From: Saccharomonospora sp. NB11
Lineage (GTDB): Bacteria > Actinomycetota > Actinomycetes > Mycobacteriales > Pseudonocardiaceae
DNA length: 64,000 nucleotides
Direction: 5' to 3'
NCBI RefSeq assembly: GCF_015910535.1
Contig: NZ_JACBJG010000003.1
Location: forward strand, 248,001 to 312,000
In this document: piece by piece, positions 41,899 through 50,997 of the stretch
Numbering within the stretch: position 1 is the first letter of the stretch
How the letters are laid out: every line of letters starts with the position of its first letter
The notes under the pieces: model-generated
What the model was told of the DNA's origin: nothing
What the model saw: only the letters and a program-made list of their open reading frames with translations
Databases searched by the model: none
Position numbers and translations under genes: made by a program

Positions 41899-43212
41899 TC
41901 AGCGCAGGTGGACGGAGGCTTCGGCCACGTCCGCCTGCGCTGCGGCGCGATCGACCCGAGTGGGTTCGCCGCCGGCGACCACCTGCTGCCCCGCGACCCA
42001 GACGTCGGTGACCGTCCGCGAGCCCGCCGCCCACACGAGATTGGCGAGCACCTGCTCGTCGGGCACGTCCAGCCCGGTGGCGAACGCGGGGTCGTCGAGG
42101 TTCACGTGCACGAGGTCCGCCCAGCGGCCCTCCTCCAACGCGCCGATATCGTCGCGGCCGAGTGCTTCCGCACCACCTCGGGTGGCGAGCAGCAGCGCGT
42201 CGGCGGCGCTCAGCGCTGTGGCGTCCGAGGTGGACAATCGAGCGAGCATCGCGGCGAGCTGCACCTCCTGCCACAGGTCGAGGTCGTCGTTGCTGGCGGG
42301 GCCGTCGGTTCCCAGTCCGACCGCGACGGACGCCGCGCGCAGGTCGGCGAGCCGGGCGATGCCGGAGGCGAGCTTCGCGTTGGAGCCCGGGCAGTGCGCC
42401 ACTCCGGTGCCCGTACGGGCGAACAGAGCGATGTCGGCGTCCGAGAGATGCACGGCGTGCGCGGCGAGCAGGCGGCCACGCAACAGGCCGAGCTTGTCCA
42501 ACATGGACGGAACTGACCCGTGGGCGGCCCGCTGCTCGGCGTCCTCGTCGGCGGACTCGGCCACGTGGATCTGCACCAGCGCACCCCGGTCGGACGACGA
42601 GGCGGCGACGGCCTCCAGCGCCTCGATCGGCAGCGTGTAGGCCGAGTGCGGGGCGTAGCTCAGCTCGATCCGGTCGCCGTCGCCGAAGCGGAGACCGTCG
42701 GCGTCGATCCACCGCTCCGTCTCGGCCAGCATGCTCTGCCAGCGCAGACCGGGCAGGTCGATGATGGGAGCACCCAGCACGACCCGCGCACCGGTCTCCA
42801 GCACACTCGCGGCCATCTCGTCGGCGTGGAAGTACATCTCCGTGCTCGTGGTGACTCCCCGGCGCAGCATCTCCACCGACCCGAGCGTCATCCCCGCACG
42901 CACGTCGGACGGCCGGAGTTTCGCCTCCGCGGGCCAGATGACCTCCCGCAGCCACCGCAACAACGGCAGGTCACCGCCCATACCGCGCAACAGCACCATG
43001 GGGCTGTGCGCGTGGGTGTTGATCAGCCCGGGCAGCAGGATGCCGCCGAGGCGACGGGTGAGCGCGGGAGCCCGCGTGTCCGTCGGCGCCGAGTCCGCGG
43101 GGCCGCAGTAGGAGATGCGGCCGTGGTCGTCGACGTCGACCACCCCGTCGCGAACCACCGAGCAGGCGGGATCGGCGGGAAGGACGACGGGGGCGTGCAG
43201 ACGGAGGGCCAT
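41899..43212 (-). CDS. Amidohydrolase (MtaD/TrzN-type deaminase)
   Basis: A 437-residue metal-dependent hydrolase with an amidohydrolase TIM barrel and composite beta-sandwich. The metal ligands are recognised in LINTHAHSPM (HxH), QIHVAES, AAHAVHLS and GLGTDGPASNDDLDL (catalytic Asp). This last motif matches S-adenosylhomocysteine/methylthioadenosine deaminases, 8-oxoguanine deaminases and atrazine hydrolase relatives. The substrate is probably an aminated purine or nucleoside, not determined. It is on the same strand as, and 18 bases after, the response regulator gene, so possible read-through exists. Confidence 0.9.
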   Translation of the reverse strand: MALRLHAPVVLPADPACSVVRDGVVDVDDHGRISYCGPADSAPTDTRAPALTRRLGGILLPGLINTHAHSPMVLLRGMGGDLPLLRWLREVIWPAEAKLRPSDVRAGMTLGSVEMLRRGVTTSTEMYFHADEMAASVLETGARVVLGAPIIDLPGLRWQSMLAETERWIDADGLRFGDGDRIELSYAPHSAYTLPIEALEAVAASSSDRGALVQIHVAESADEDAEQRAAHGSVPSMLDKLGLLRGRLLAAHAVHLSDADIALFARTGTGVAHCPGSNAKLASGIARLADLRAASVAVGLGTDGPASNDDLDLWQEVQLAAMLARLSTSDATALSAADALLLATRGGAEALGRDDIGALEEGRWADLVHVNLDDPAFATGLDVPDEQVLANLVWAAGSRTVTDVWVAGQQVVAGGEPTRVDRAAAQADVAEASVHLR

Positions 43213-43230
43213 GACGGCGATCGTAGGCGA

Positions 43231-43884
43231 CTACTCGTCGTCCATGATCCCGTTCCGCCACGCCCAGGCCGCGATCTCCACCCGATTGCGCACCCCGAGC
43301 TTGTTCTGCACCGACGCGAGGTGGGTCTTCACCGTCGACAGCGACAGGTACAGCTCGGCGCCGATCTCGCTGTTCGTCAACCCGCGCGCGGCGGCCCGTG
43401 CGACGTCGAGTTCCCTCGGGGTCAGCTCCGTCGACGGCGCCGGGGCCTTCGGACGTTGCTTGCCGCTGAAGTGCTTGAGCAGGCGCACCGTGATCTGCGG
43501 TGAGACGAGCGCGTCCCCGCGTGCCGCCGCCCTGATCGCCTCGATGAGGAACGAGGGCCCCGCGTCCTTCAGCAGGAAACCGGACGCACCGCCCTGCAAC
43601 GCCGCGTGCACGTACTCGTCGAGGTCGAACGTCGTCACGACCACCACCTTGAGCGGGTCGGACACCTGCGGACCGGCCAGTTGCCGGGTCACCTCCAGGC
43701 CGTCGAGACCCGGCATGCGGATGTCGAGCAGGCACACGTCGGGCCGCAGTTCCCGCGCCTGGCGTACGGCGTCGACGCCGTTGTTGACGTCGGCGACGAC
43801 CTCGATGTCCGGTTGCGAGCCGAGGATCAGCTTGAAGCCCGCGCGCACCATGTCCTGGTCGTCGGCGATCAGTACCCGGATCAC
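43231..43884 (-). CDS. NarL/LuxR-type response regulator
   Basis: A 217-residue regulator. The receiver domain has IADDQDMVRAGF, the phospho-acceptor Asp in VCLLDIRMPG and Lys in FLLKDAG. The LuxR helix-turn-helix covers LTPRELDVARAAARGLTNSE and LSLSTVKTHLASV. The GTG at 43884 overlaps the kinase stop (GTGA). It partners the upstream kinase. The divergent ABC transporter genes at 45793-48725 are its most likely targets. Confidence 0.94.
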   Translation of the reverse strand: MIRVLIADDQDMVRAGFKLILGSQPDIEVVADVNNGVDAVRQARELRPDVCLLDIRMPGLDGLEVTRQLAGPQVSDPLKVVVVTTFDLDEYVHAALQGGASGFLLKDAGPSFLIEAIRAAARGDALVSPQITVRLLKHFSGKQRPKAPAPSTELTPRELDVARAAARGLTNSEIGAELYLSLSTVKTHLASVQNKLGVRNRVEIAAWAWRNGIMDDE

Positions 43885-45650
43885 TCGCCGTTCCTTTCGC
43901 CTGTCCTGAGCGGAATCCACGCTTCGACGAGCCAGCCGCCCTCCGGCGACGGCCCCGCGGACAACCGGCCGCGAAGGAGGTCGACGCGCTCCCGCATCCC
44001 GACCAGACCGTATCCGGAGTCCTCGGACGGCCGACCTCGCCTGTCGGTGCTCTCGGTGCCGTCGTCGGTGACGCGGATGTGCAGTTCCTCCCCCGCCACC
44101 CCGGACACCGTGTCCACCACGACGACGGCCCGGCTCGCGTTCGCGGCGTGCTTGCCGACGTTGGTCAGCGACTCCTGGACCACGCGCAACGCCGACCGCG
44201 CGACCTCGGGCGGGAGGTCGTCGGGCACGTCGACGGTGAGGTCGGTCGGAATCCCGTGGTTGCCGGTGTCCACCAGTCGCCGGAGGTCGGCGGCGAGGTC
44301 GGTGGTGGCCTGTTCGCTGAACTCGCTGGCACCGGCGGGGGCGTCGCCCCGCATGCTGCGGACCAGTCGTCGCATGGCGGTCATCGCGTCGGTTCCGGCG
44401 CGTTCGATCTGCGCCAACGCGTCGGTGACCACGGCGGGGTTCTGTTCGGCGACCATGCGCGCGGCCTGCGCCTGCACCACGATGCCCGTCACGTGGTGGG
44501 CGACGACGTCGTGCAACTCCCGCGCCAACGCCATGCGCTCGGCGGTCTGGGCGTCACCGACGGCCGTGGCGATGACGCGGTTGCGTTCGGAGTCGCGGGC
44601 CTTGAGGAACATGCCGATGGACACGCAGATGCCGAGGGTCAGCAGGGCCGCGGCGAACGCCGAGCGCAGCGAGGAAGCGTCGAGCGTGATCGTGTGAGGG
44701 GTGTGTATGACGGTGACGACGCCGACGGCGACGGACTGCAGCACCACCATCCAGGTCGCACGCTTCGTCGGTTCGTACCGGACGACCATCACGACCAGGG
44801 CCATGCCGCTGGCGACCTGGCTCAACGTGAGGCCGTAGAAGTCGTCGTAGAGCGGTCCGGTTGAGCGGACCAGCATGCCGGAGACGAGGAGCAGCGCGCA
44901 GTAGTAGACCACCGCCTGCGACGGGAACTTGGACCCCAACACGGCGAGCACCGCCGTGCCGAAGGCACACAACAGCACCAGGAGGTCGAGGCTGGGCGGC
45001 GGCTCGACGAAGGACAGCTCCAGAAACAGCAGCGCCGACAGCACGATGACCAGGGGCCATTGGCGGCTGAGGAAGGTCAGCAGCTCGTTGTGCTCGCGTC
45101 GGGGGCGTCTGGCTCGCCGGTGGTAGATGCCTGCGGCGACGGTGACCACGACCAGCGCGGCCCCGCCGATGGCGGTCAACGCGAAATTGTCTGGCCCGTA
45201 CCGCCAGGTGCCCGCCCGCGCCACGGTGACGACGACCGCGGTGAAAACCAGCGTGCTGGTGACGAACGTCGCCGCGAAGGGGCGAAGTGTCGACACCGCG
45301 AAGTACACGAGTTCGACTCCCGCGACGGTCTCACTGAAGGTGATGTGGTCCAGCAACGCCGTGTACGACGGGGCACCGGTGACGACGATCAGCCCGGTGG
45401 CCGACAGCAGTACGCCGGCACCGGCGACCCCGGCGGGCAGCGGGTTGCGCTGCGACCACACGGCACACGCGGCCAGCGCCAGGATGCCGGGGACCAACCA
45501 CAGGTCGAGACCGCGCGGGCCCCAGGTGTCCGTCGCAGCGTCGGTGATGATCACCAGGTCGCACAGCACGGCGGCCAGCAGCACGATGCCGGGCAGACCG
45601 AGCTGCCGGGAGTAGTGAGTGATGCGTTCGAGAGGGGACCGGGTGGGCAC
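43881..45650 (-). CDS. Membrane sensor histidine kinase with extended membrane domain
   Basis: A 589-residue kinase. The first about 370 residues contain eight to ten hydrophobic segments, longer than in the usual four-helix actinobacterial kinases of this class. A HisKA_3 helix follows, with the phospho-acceptor His in MALARELHDVVAHHVTG, and an ATPase domain with VVQESLTNVGKHA and GYGLVGMRERV. It is coupled to the response regulator by a 4-base overlap and is divergent from a MacB-like ABC transporter, a layout seen in antibiotic- or peptide-sensing modules. Confidence 0.92.
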   Translation of the reverse strand: MPTRSPLERITHYSRQLGLPGIVLLAAVLCDLVIITDAATDTWGPRGLDLWLVPGILALAACAVWSQRNPLPAGVAGAGVLLSATGLIVVTGAPSYTALLDHITFSETVAGVELVYFAVSTLRPFAATFVTSTLVFTAVVVTVARAGTWRYGPDNFALTAIGGAALVVVTVAAGIYHRRARRPRREHNELLTFLSRQWPLVIVLSALLFLELSFVEPPPSLDLLVLLCAFGTAVLAVLGSKFPSQAVVYYCALLLVSGMLVRSTGPLYDDFYGLTLSQVASGMALVVMVVRYEPTKRATWMVVLQSVAVGVVTVIHTPHTITLDASSLRSAFAAALLTLGICVSIGMFLKARDSERNRVIATAVGDAQTAERMALARELHDVVAHHVTGIVVQAQAARMVAEQNPAVVTDALAQIERAGTDAMTAMRRLVRSMRGDAPAGASEFSEQATTDLAADLRRLVDTGNHGIPTDLTVDVPDDLPPEVARSALRVVQESLTNVGKHAANASRAVVVVDTVSGVAGEELHIRVTDDGTESTDRRGRPSEDSGYGLVGMRERVDLLRGRLSAGPSPEGGWLVEAWIPLRTGERNGE

Positions 45651-45792
45651 GACACGACGTTAGAGCAGTGAGGCTCGCTCCCAGCGCGGCCGTTCGGTCA
45701 TCTTCGACTCGGTCGATCGGCCGAGCCGGACGCCCCGGTTCCACCCGTCCGTCCGAGGTGGAAAGACGCCCCCGCGCGGGAGGCTCTTGCGC

Positions 45793-46500
45793 ATGCTTTC
45801 GGAGACACAGACGATCCAGCCCCAGGAGTCGGGCGGCACCGGGCCCGTTCTCGTCGGCCGAGGACTGATCAAGACGTACGGCACCCAGCGTGCTCTCGAC
45901 GGCGTGAACATCGAGATCGGTGCGGGCGACGCCGTGGCGGTCGTCGGGCCGTCGGGTTCGGGCAAAAGCACGTTGCTGCACGTGCTCGCGGGCATCCTGC
46001 CCGCCGACACCGGCGAGGTCCTGCTCGCGGGCCGCCGGATCGACCAACTCGGCGAGGGGCCCCGCAGCGAGCTGCGGCGCAAGGAGTTCGGGTTCGTGTT
46101 CCAGTCGGGAATGCTCGTGGCCGAGCTGACCGCCGCCGAGAACGCGGCGCTGCCGTTGTTGCTCGGCGGTGCGGCGCGTGCGTCCGCGATGCGGACGGCC
46201 CATGAGTGGCTGGACAGGCTCGGGCTGGGCGGCAAGGCCGAGCGACTGCCCGGTGAACTCTCGGGCGGCGAGGCCCAGCGGGTGGCGATCGCCCGTGCGC
46301 TCGGCCACCGGCCGAGCGTGATCTTCGCCGACGAGCCCACCGGCGCCCTCGACACCCGCACCGGTGCGGAGACCATGCAGGCGTTGCGCGAGGCGGCGGC
46401 CGAAAGCGGCGCCGCCGTGGTCGTGGTGACCCACGACCTGGAACTCGCCGCCTCCCTGCCCCGGACGGTGTCCATGCGGGACGGCAGGGTGCAGTCGTGA
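45793..46500 (+). CDS. MacB/LolD-type ABC transporter ATP-binding protein
   Basis: A 235-residue ATPase. Walker A is GPSGSGKST, Q-loop FVFQSGMLV, signature LSGGEAQRVAIARAL, Walker B VIFADEPTGALD. These are the hallmarks of the LolD/MacB/FtsE branch, which couples to FtsX-type permeases. The ATG at 45793 is preferred; a TTG two codons earlier is possible. It overlaps the permease start (GTGA). Divergent from the kinase/regulator pair. Confidence 0.94.
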   Translation: MLSETQTIQPQESGGTGPVLVGRGLIKTYGTQRALDGVNIEIGAGDAVAVVGPSGSGKSTLLHVLAGILPADTGEVLLAGRRIDQLGEGPRSELRRKEFGFVFQSGMLVAELTAAENAALPLLLGGAARASAMRTAHEWLDRLGLGGKAERLPGELSGGEAQRVAIARALGHRPSVIFADEPTGALDTRTGAETMQALREAAAESGAAVVVVTHDLELAASLPRTVSMRDGRVQS

Positions 46501-48725
46501 TCGCGATCCGCCTCGCTCTGCGCGTGGTGCGCCACGACCGGCGCACGCGGACCTCGGCGATCCTCATGGGGGTGGGGGTCGCCGTCGCCACCACGTTGAT
46601 GCTCGTTCTCGTCGCCCTGCCGGGCGCCGCGCAGTCCCGGGTCGACAGGGCCGCGTGGCAGGATCCGGCCGCCGCCGACTTCGTGGGGGAAGCCGGCGGC
46701 GGCCCGATGCTGATGAACATCAGCGAGGACCGCTACGACAACCGCACGATCACCCGGGTCGACGTCGCCTCGACCGACCCGTCCGGCATCGAGCTGCCAC
46801 CCGGGATCGACCGGTTCCCCGGTCCCGGAGAGGTCCTCATGTCGCCCGCGCTGCGGGAGCTCGCCGCCGGGCTGCCCGCCTCGGTGCTGGCCGACCGGTT
46901 CCCCGGCGAGGTCGTCGGGACACTGGGCACGGACGCGCTGACCCATCCCGACCAGCTCGCCGTACTCGTCGGCCACACCGAGGCCGAGCTGGGCGGGGCC
47001 GCCATGTCGGTGTTCGGCTTCGGCCTGCCGGGGGACTCGTGGGATGCGAGCCTCGACCTCCTCGCCGGCGTGGGCATGGTCGTGCTGCTGGTCCCGAGTC
47101 TCGTGCTGGTGGCCTCCGCGGCCCGGCTCACCGCGACGCGTCGGGAACAGCGCCTGGCGGCGTTGCGGCTCTCGGGTGCCACGCCCCGGCAGGTGGTCGG
47201 CATGGTGGCGGGGGAGAACGCCATCGCCGCGGTCGGCGGCGCTCTGCTGGGCCTGGCCCTCGGTCCGCTCGCGCGGTGGGCGGCCTCCCACGTGCCGTGG
47301 CAGGGCGGCACCTGGGAGCCGAGCGACTTCACCACCTCGCCCGTCGTGACCCTCGCCGTGGTGGTGGCCGTCCCGCTGCTCGTGCTGGCGGCGGCCGTGA
47401 TCGGGGTCTGGCGGGTGGTGCGAAGCCCGCTCGGAGCGGCCGGGTCCCACCGTCCCCGGCGACCGCACTGGAGCCGACTGCTGTCGTTGCCCGCCGCCGC
47501 ACTGGTGTTCTTCCTGCTGTTGCGCAACCTCTCCGGCCAGCTCGGGGTCGTGCTGCTGATCGGTGCGTTGGGCCTGATCATCGCGTCGTCGATGTTGATA
47601 GGACCGTTCGTCACGGCCGCGATCGGCGCGTTGTTCTCCCGGTCCTGGCGCAAGCCGTCGGTGCTCCTGGCGGGACGCAGGCTGCGACACGACCCGAAGG
47701 GCGCCTACCGGGCGTCGGCCGGGGTGGTGCTCGCGGTGTTCACCGGGTCGATGGCGCTGACGGTGCTGCCGACGATCGAGACACTCGCCGGGTCGTCCTC
47801 GCCGTACCGCGACTCGACGCTCTACGTGTACGCCGACGCCCAGGCCGACGAGGTCGCCGACCGCGCGGACGCCGTGCTCGCCCGCTACGGGATCGCGCAG
47901 CGCACCGAGCGGATCGCCACCGTCGAGATGAGGTTCGACGAGAACTTCGGCACGGAGGCGTACGTCCTCGACTGCGACGCCGCCGCCCGACTTCTCCGCA
48001 TCGACATGGGGAAGGCCTGCGCCGAACCGGGGGTCGCCGACATGGTGATGCCCGAATCGCTGGACGGTGCGGTCGTCGCGAGCTACGACGGAGCCGAGGC
48101 GGAGCTCCCCGAAGGGACCCCGCGCCACCGGATCGAGGTGGAGGCCAGTGACATCCACGTTCCGGTGCTGATCGACCCCTCGGCGCTGCCCGTCGGCTTC
48201 GACCCCGAGCCGACCATCGTCGCGGTGTCGTACACGCCCGAGAACGCCGACCTCGTGCGCACGGCGCTCGCCTCGGCGGCGAACGGTCTGCAGATCGAGA
48301 GCGTGTCCTCCCGACTCGCCTCGCAGCAGGCGGAACTGGCCGACCTGCGTCGCGTCACCGTGATCGGGCTCGTCCTCGCCGCCTTGCTGAGCGGGTGCAG
48401 CGCCGCGATCACCACCGCCGGGTCGGTGATGGATCGGCGCCGGACCTTCGGAGCGCTCCTGGCGGCGGGCACGCCGGTGCACATGTTGGGCCGGGCCCTG
48501 CGCACGGAGGCCGCGATGCCCGCGCTCGTGGCGACCGTGGGCGCAGGTGCCACCGGCGTCGCGGTCGGTGGAGGACTGGCTTGGATCTTCACCCAGTCGT
48601 CGCCGGTGGTGACACCGTGGGCGCTGGCACCCGTGGTGGTCGGTGCCGTCACCGCCCTCATCGCCGCGTCGGTGTGTGTGCCCGCCCTGAAGCGGGTGAG
48701 TGCCGAACCGCTGTCCGACGACTGA
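46497..48725 (+). CDS. FtsX/MacB-type ABC transporter permease
   Basis: A 742-residue membrane protein with two FtsX-like repeats. A first helix near residues 20-40 is followed by an extracellular part. Three helices with the block LTATRREQRLAALRLSGATP follow, then a central pair, a second extracellular part and a C-terminal helix set with DRRRTFGALLAAGTP. Proteins of this layout export peptides or lipids, or resist antimicrobial peptides with BceB-like sensing. Its GTG overlaps the ATPase stop. It is convergent with trmB, separated by a hairpin. Confidence 0.92.
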   Translation: MIAIRLALRVVRHDRRTRTSAILMGVGVAVATTLMLVLVALPGAAQSRVDRAAWQDPAAADFVGEAGGGPMLMNISEDRYDNRTITRVDVASTDPSGIELPPGIDRFPGPGEVLMSPALRELAAGLPASVLADRFPGEVVGTLGTDALTHPDQLAVLVGHTEAELGGAAMSVFGFGLPGDSWDASLDLLAGVGMVVLLVPSLVLVASAARLTATRREQRLAALRLSGATPRQVVGMVAGENAIAAVGGALLGLALGPLARWAASHVPWQGGTWEPSDFTTSPVVTLAVVVAVPLLVLAAAVIGVWRVVRSPLGAAGSHRPRRPHWSRLLSLPAAALVFFLLLRNLSGQLGVVLLIGALGLIIASSMLIGPFVTAAIGALFSRSWRKPSVLLAGRRLRHDPKGAYRASAGVVLAVFTGSMALTVLPTIETLAGSSSPYRDSTLYVYADAQADEVADRADAVLARYGIAQRTERIATVEMRFDENFGTEAYVLDCDAAARLLRIDMGKACAEPGVADMVMPESLDGAVVASYDGAEAELPEGTPRHRIEVEASDIHVPVLIDPSALPVGFDPEPTIVAVSYTPENADLVRTALASAANGLQIESVSSRLASQQAELADLRRVTVIGLVLAALLSGCSAAITTAGSVMDRRRTFGALLAAGTPVHMLGRALRTEAAMPALVATVGAGATGVAVGGGLAWIFTQSSPVVTPWALAPVVVGAVTALIAASVCVPALKRVSAEPLSDD

Positions 48726-48732
48726 CCGGGTC

Positions 48733-48761
48733 GGGGGTCGCCCGCGCTGCGGGTGGCCCCC
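48733..48761. terminator. Bidirectional hairpin between ABC permease and trmB
   Basis: Stem GGGGGTCGCCCGC / GCGGGTGGCCCCC with a 3-base loop and two mismatched pairs, filling the 42-base gap between convergent genes. No T-run, so termination may be partly Rho-dependent. Confidence 0.65.
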
Positions 48762-48767
48762 GGCAGG

Positions 48768-49475
48768 TCAGGAGATCTTCTCGAAGATCAGGTCGCGGCT
48801 CTCGCGGCCCTCGGTGCGCGCTCGCTGCTCGAACTTCGTCACCGGACGGAAGTCGGGCCTCGGAGCCCAGCCGTCGTAGCGGTTGCGCAGCGTGGGCTCG
48901 GCCGAGCACACCTCCAGCATCTGCTCCGCGTAGTTCTCCCAGTCGGTCGCGAGGTGCAGCGTCGCGCCCGGGGCGAGTCGCGAGGCCACCAACGACACGA
49001 ACGACGGCTGGATCAGCCTGCGCTTGTGGTGGCGCTTCTTGGGCCACGGGTCGGGGAAGAAGATCCGGACCGCCGACAGCGACTCGACAGCCACATGGTC
49101 GGTGAGCAGCACGACCGCGTCGCCGTGGAGCAGCCGAAGGTTCTCGACGCCCAGCTGCTCGGCACGCAGCATCAACTGGCCGAGTCCGGCCTCGTACACC
49201 TCGACGGCGACGTAGCTCACGTCGGGGGCCGCCGCCGCCAACTGCGAGGTGGCCTCGCCCATGCCCGAGCCGATCTCCAGCACCACCGGGGCCTGCCTGC
49301 CGAACCACTCGGCGAAGTCGATCGGCCCCTCCGGCAGGTCGGACACCGCCCGGCCCCACGACGGCCACAGTCGTTCCCAGGCTCGTTGTTGCCCTGCCGT
49401 CATCCGCCCGCCGCGCTTGACGTAACTGACGACGCTGCGCATTCTCGGCTGGTGCTCGCTACCCACGACGCGCAC
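48768..49475 (-). CDS. trmB: tRNA (guanine-N7)-methyltransferase
   Basis: A 235-residue SAM-dependent enzyme that makes m7G46 in the tRNA variable loop. SAM-binding EIGSGMGEATSQLA and the family hallmark FFPDPWPKKRHHKRRL are present, followed by the C-terminal TKFEQRARTEGR. The first 20 residues are variable; an alternative start further in is possible. Convergent with the ABC permease. Standard housekeeping gene. Confidence 0.96.
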   Translation of the reverse strand: MRVVGSEHQPRMRSVVSYVKRGGRMTAGQQRAWERLWPSWGRAVSDLPEGPIDFAEWFGRQAPVVLEIGSGMGEATSQLAAAAPDVSYVAVEVYEAGLGQLMLRAEQLGVENLRLLHGDAVVLLTDHVAVESLSAVRIFFPDPWPKKRHHKRRLIQPSFVSLVASRLAPGATLHLATDWENYAEQMLEVCSAEPTLRNRYDGWAPRPDFRPVTKFEQRARTEGRESRDLIFEKIS

Positions 49476-49496
49476 GATAGCCGTGCGATCCGGGTC

Positions 49497-50024
49497 TCAG
49501 CGCAGCGCCTCGAACTCCGCCGCCGACGCGGCGAGCCCGGCCAGTCCCGCCACCGCCACGGGATGCGGCGGCGGACCGACATGGGCGGGCAGGACGTCGA
49601 TCCAGCCGTCGTGCCGATCAGTGGTGGAAACCGTGGTCGGAAAACCGTGACCCGAAACGGTGTTCTCGGACGGCAGGAATTCCCAGTAACCCGATTCTCC
49701 GTCGGGTGCCCACGGCACGTATTCCCACCCGCCGCGTTCCGAGAGCAACGCGTGAATGCGATCTTCGATCCGAAAACCGTCGGAACGGGAGCGGAGTCGT
49801 CCGGCCGCGACGGCACGCAACCACCACGGTGCCGGGACGGGACCGTACGACCGCACGGCCCGGTACAGGGTGAGGACTTCGGACTCGGCGGCGTGATGGA
49901 TCCAGGCGCACCGGGATTCCGCTGGTGACGCCGCTGTCGGGGGTTGGAAGGCCTGCTCTATCGCGTCGGCCCATTCGAGGTCGGCCATCGGCTGGACTTG
50001 GAGGGGAATGCGTATCGCCGTCAA
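49497..50024 (-). CDS. Conserved hypothetical protein
   Basis: A 175-residue soluble protein without recognised domain. It has a Trp/Tyr-rich central part (RGGWEYVPWAPDGESGYWEF) and a helical N-terminal half (WADAIEQAFQPP, LTLYRAVRSYGP). A TTG at 50024 has a good ribosome binding site (GGAGGT, five bases upstream) and is chosen; an ATG at 49988 is the alternative and gives MADLEWADAIEQ. The GC content dips slightly in the middle. It lies 21 bases before trmB on the same strand, so the two may be co-transcribed. Confidence 0.6.
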   Translation of the reverse strand: MTAIRIPLQVQPMADLEWADAIEQAFQPPTAASPAESRCAWIHHAAESEVLTLYRAVRSYGPVPAPWWLRAVAAGRLRSRSDGFRIEDRIHALLSERGGWEYVPWAPDGESGYWEFLPSENTVSGHGFPTTVSTTDRHDGWIDVLPAHVGPPPHPVAVAGLAGLAASAAEFEALR

Positions 50025-50145
50025 GGGGTACCTCCGGGCTGTTCCTGACGCCGAGGTACCCACTATGACGCCTCGACGCGTGCCGAAACCGGTTGAGTGG
50101 GCCCCCTCACAGGCATTTTACCGGCAATTAACCCGATTGGACACG

Positions 50146-50192
50146 AAAAAAGGTCGTGGACGCGCTCGGCGCCCACGACCCCTCGAATTTTT
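50146..50192 (-). terminator. Intrinsic terminator of the ABC-2 operon
   Basis: Stem GGTCGTGG (50152-50159) / CCACGACC (50173-50180). On the minus strand it is followed by a run of six T (complement of 50146-50151); on the plus strand ATTTTT follows at 50187-50192, so it could act in both directions. Confidence 0.88.
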
Positions 50193-50194
50193 CG

Positions 50195-50959
50195 TCAGGC
50201 GTCGCGCTTGTTGGTGGTGACGATCGCGATGATCAGCAAGCCCAGCCCGATCGCCGCGAAGTAGGCGAACGCCCAGCCGGGGCTGAGCTGCGACGTCGAC
50301 AGCGGTGGCCCAGCGAAACCCGCCCCGCCGCTGGACTCGCCGTCACCGGTGAGGAACTTGTGCGCCACGTTGAACGGCAGCCACTGGTAGATGTCGTCGC
50401 CGAACCGCGGAACGAGCTGCACGAGACTCTCGGCGGCCAGCGTGTAGATCATCAGCAGCGAGATCGCACCCGCGCTGTGTCGCACGAGCAATCCCACGGC
50501 GACGGCGATCACCGCGGCGACCGCGAACACCGGGCCCACGCCGACCACGTTGACGACGTCGGCGGTGCTGTCCAGCGCCAGGTCGTAGTCGGGTGCGAGC
50601 AGCAACGACAGCCCCCACGACGAGAACGCCGTGAGTTCGCCGATGAGCAGCGCCAACAGGGCGACGACGGTGGCTTTCGCCACCAGGACCGCGGTGCGGT
50701 TGGGCACGGCCTGGAACGTCGTCCGGATGGTGTTGAAGCGGTACTCGGTGGTCACCGACAACGCGCCGAGCACCATGATGACGGCGAGCGCCAACTGGTA
50801 GCCGAACTGCGTGGCGGCGACGGTCGCCGGGAACTCCGGCGTGGCGTTGCCGACCACGAGGGCCGTGAAGGAACCGGCCAGCACGACGCTGGCCACCGCG
50901 CACCACCACGGCGACCGGGTGGAGAGCAGCTTGATGCGTTCGACCGCGAGCAGTGTCAT
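50195..50959 (-). CDS. ABC-2 type transporter permease
   Basis: A 254-residue protein with six hydrophobic segments. It begins TLLAVERIKLLSTRSPWWC, with an amphipathic entry helix and the first membrane helix, and contains LSVTTEYRFNTIRTTFQAVP, the coupling loop typical of ABC-2 permeases of the ABC-2 'membrane_3' type. It follows the ATPase gene by 38 bases and is followed by a T-run terminator. It is the membrane half of a two-gene exporter. Confidence 0.9.
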   Translation of the reverse strand: MTLLAVERIKLLSTRSPWWCAVASVVLAGSFTALVVGNATPEFPATVAATQFGYQLALAVIMVLGALSVTTEYRFNTIRTTFQAVPNRTAVLVAKATVVALLALLIGELTAFSSWGLSLLLAPDYDLALDSTADVVNVVGVGPVFAVAAVIAVAVGLLVRHSAGAISLLMIYTLAAESLVQLVPRFGDDIYQWLPFNVAHKFLTGDGESSGGAGFAGPPLSTSQLSPGWAFAYFAAIGLGLLIIAIVTTNKRDA

Positions 50960-50997
50960 CGTTTCTTGCCTCGTCAGGAGTCGGTCGGGCGGGTCGG

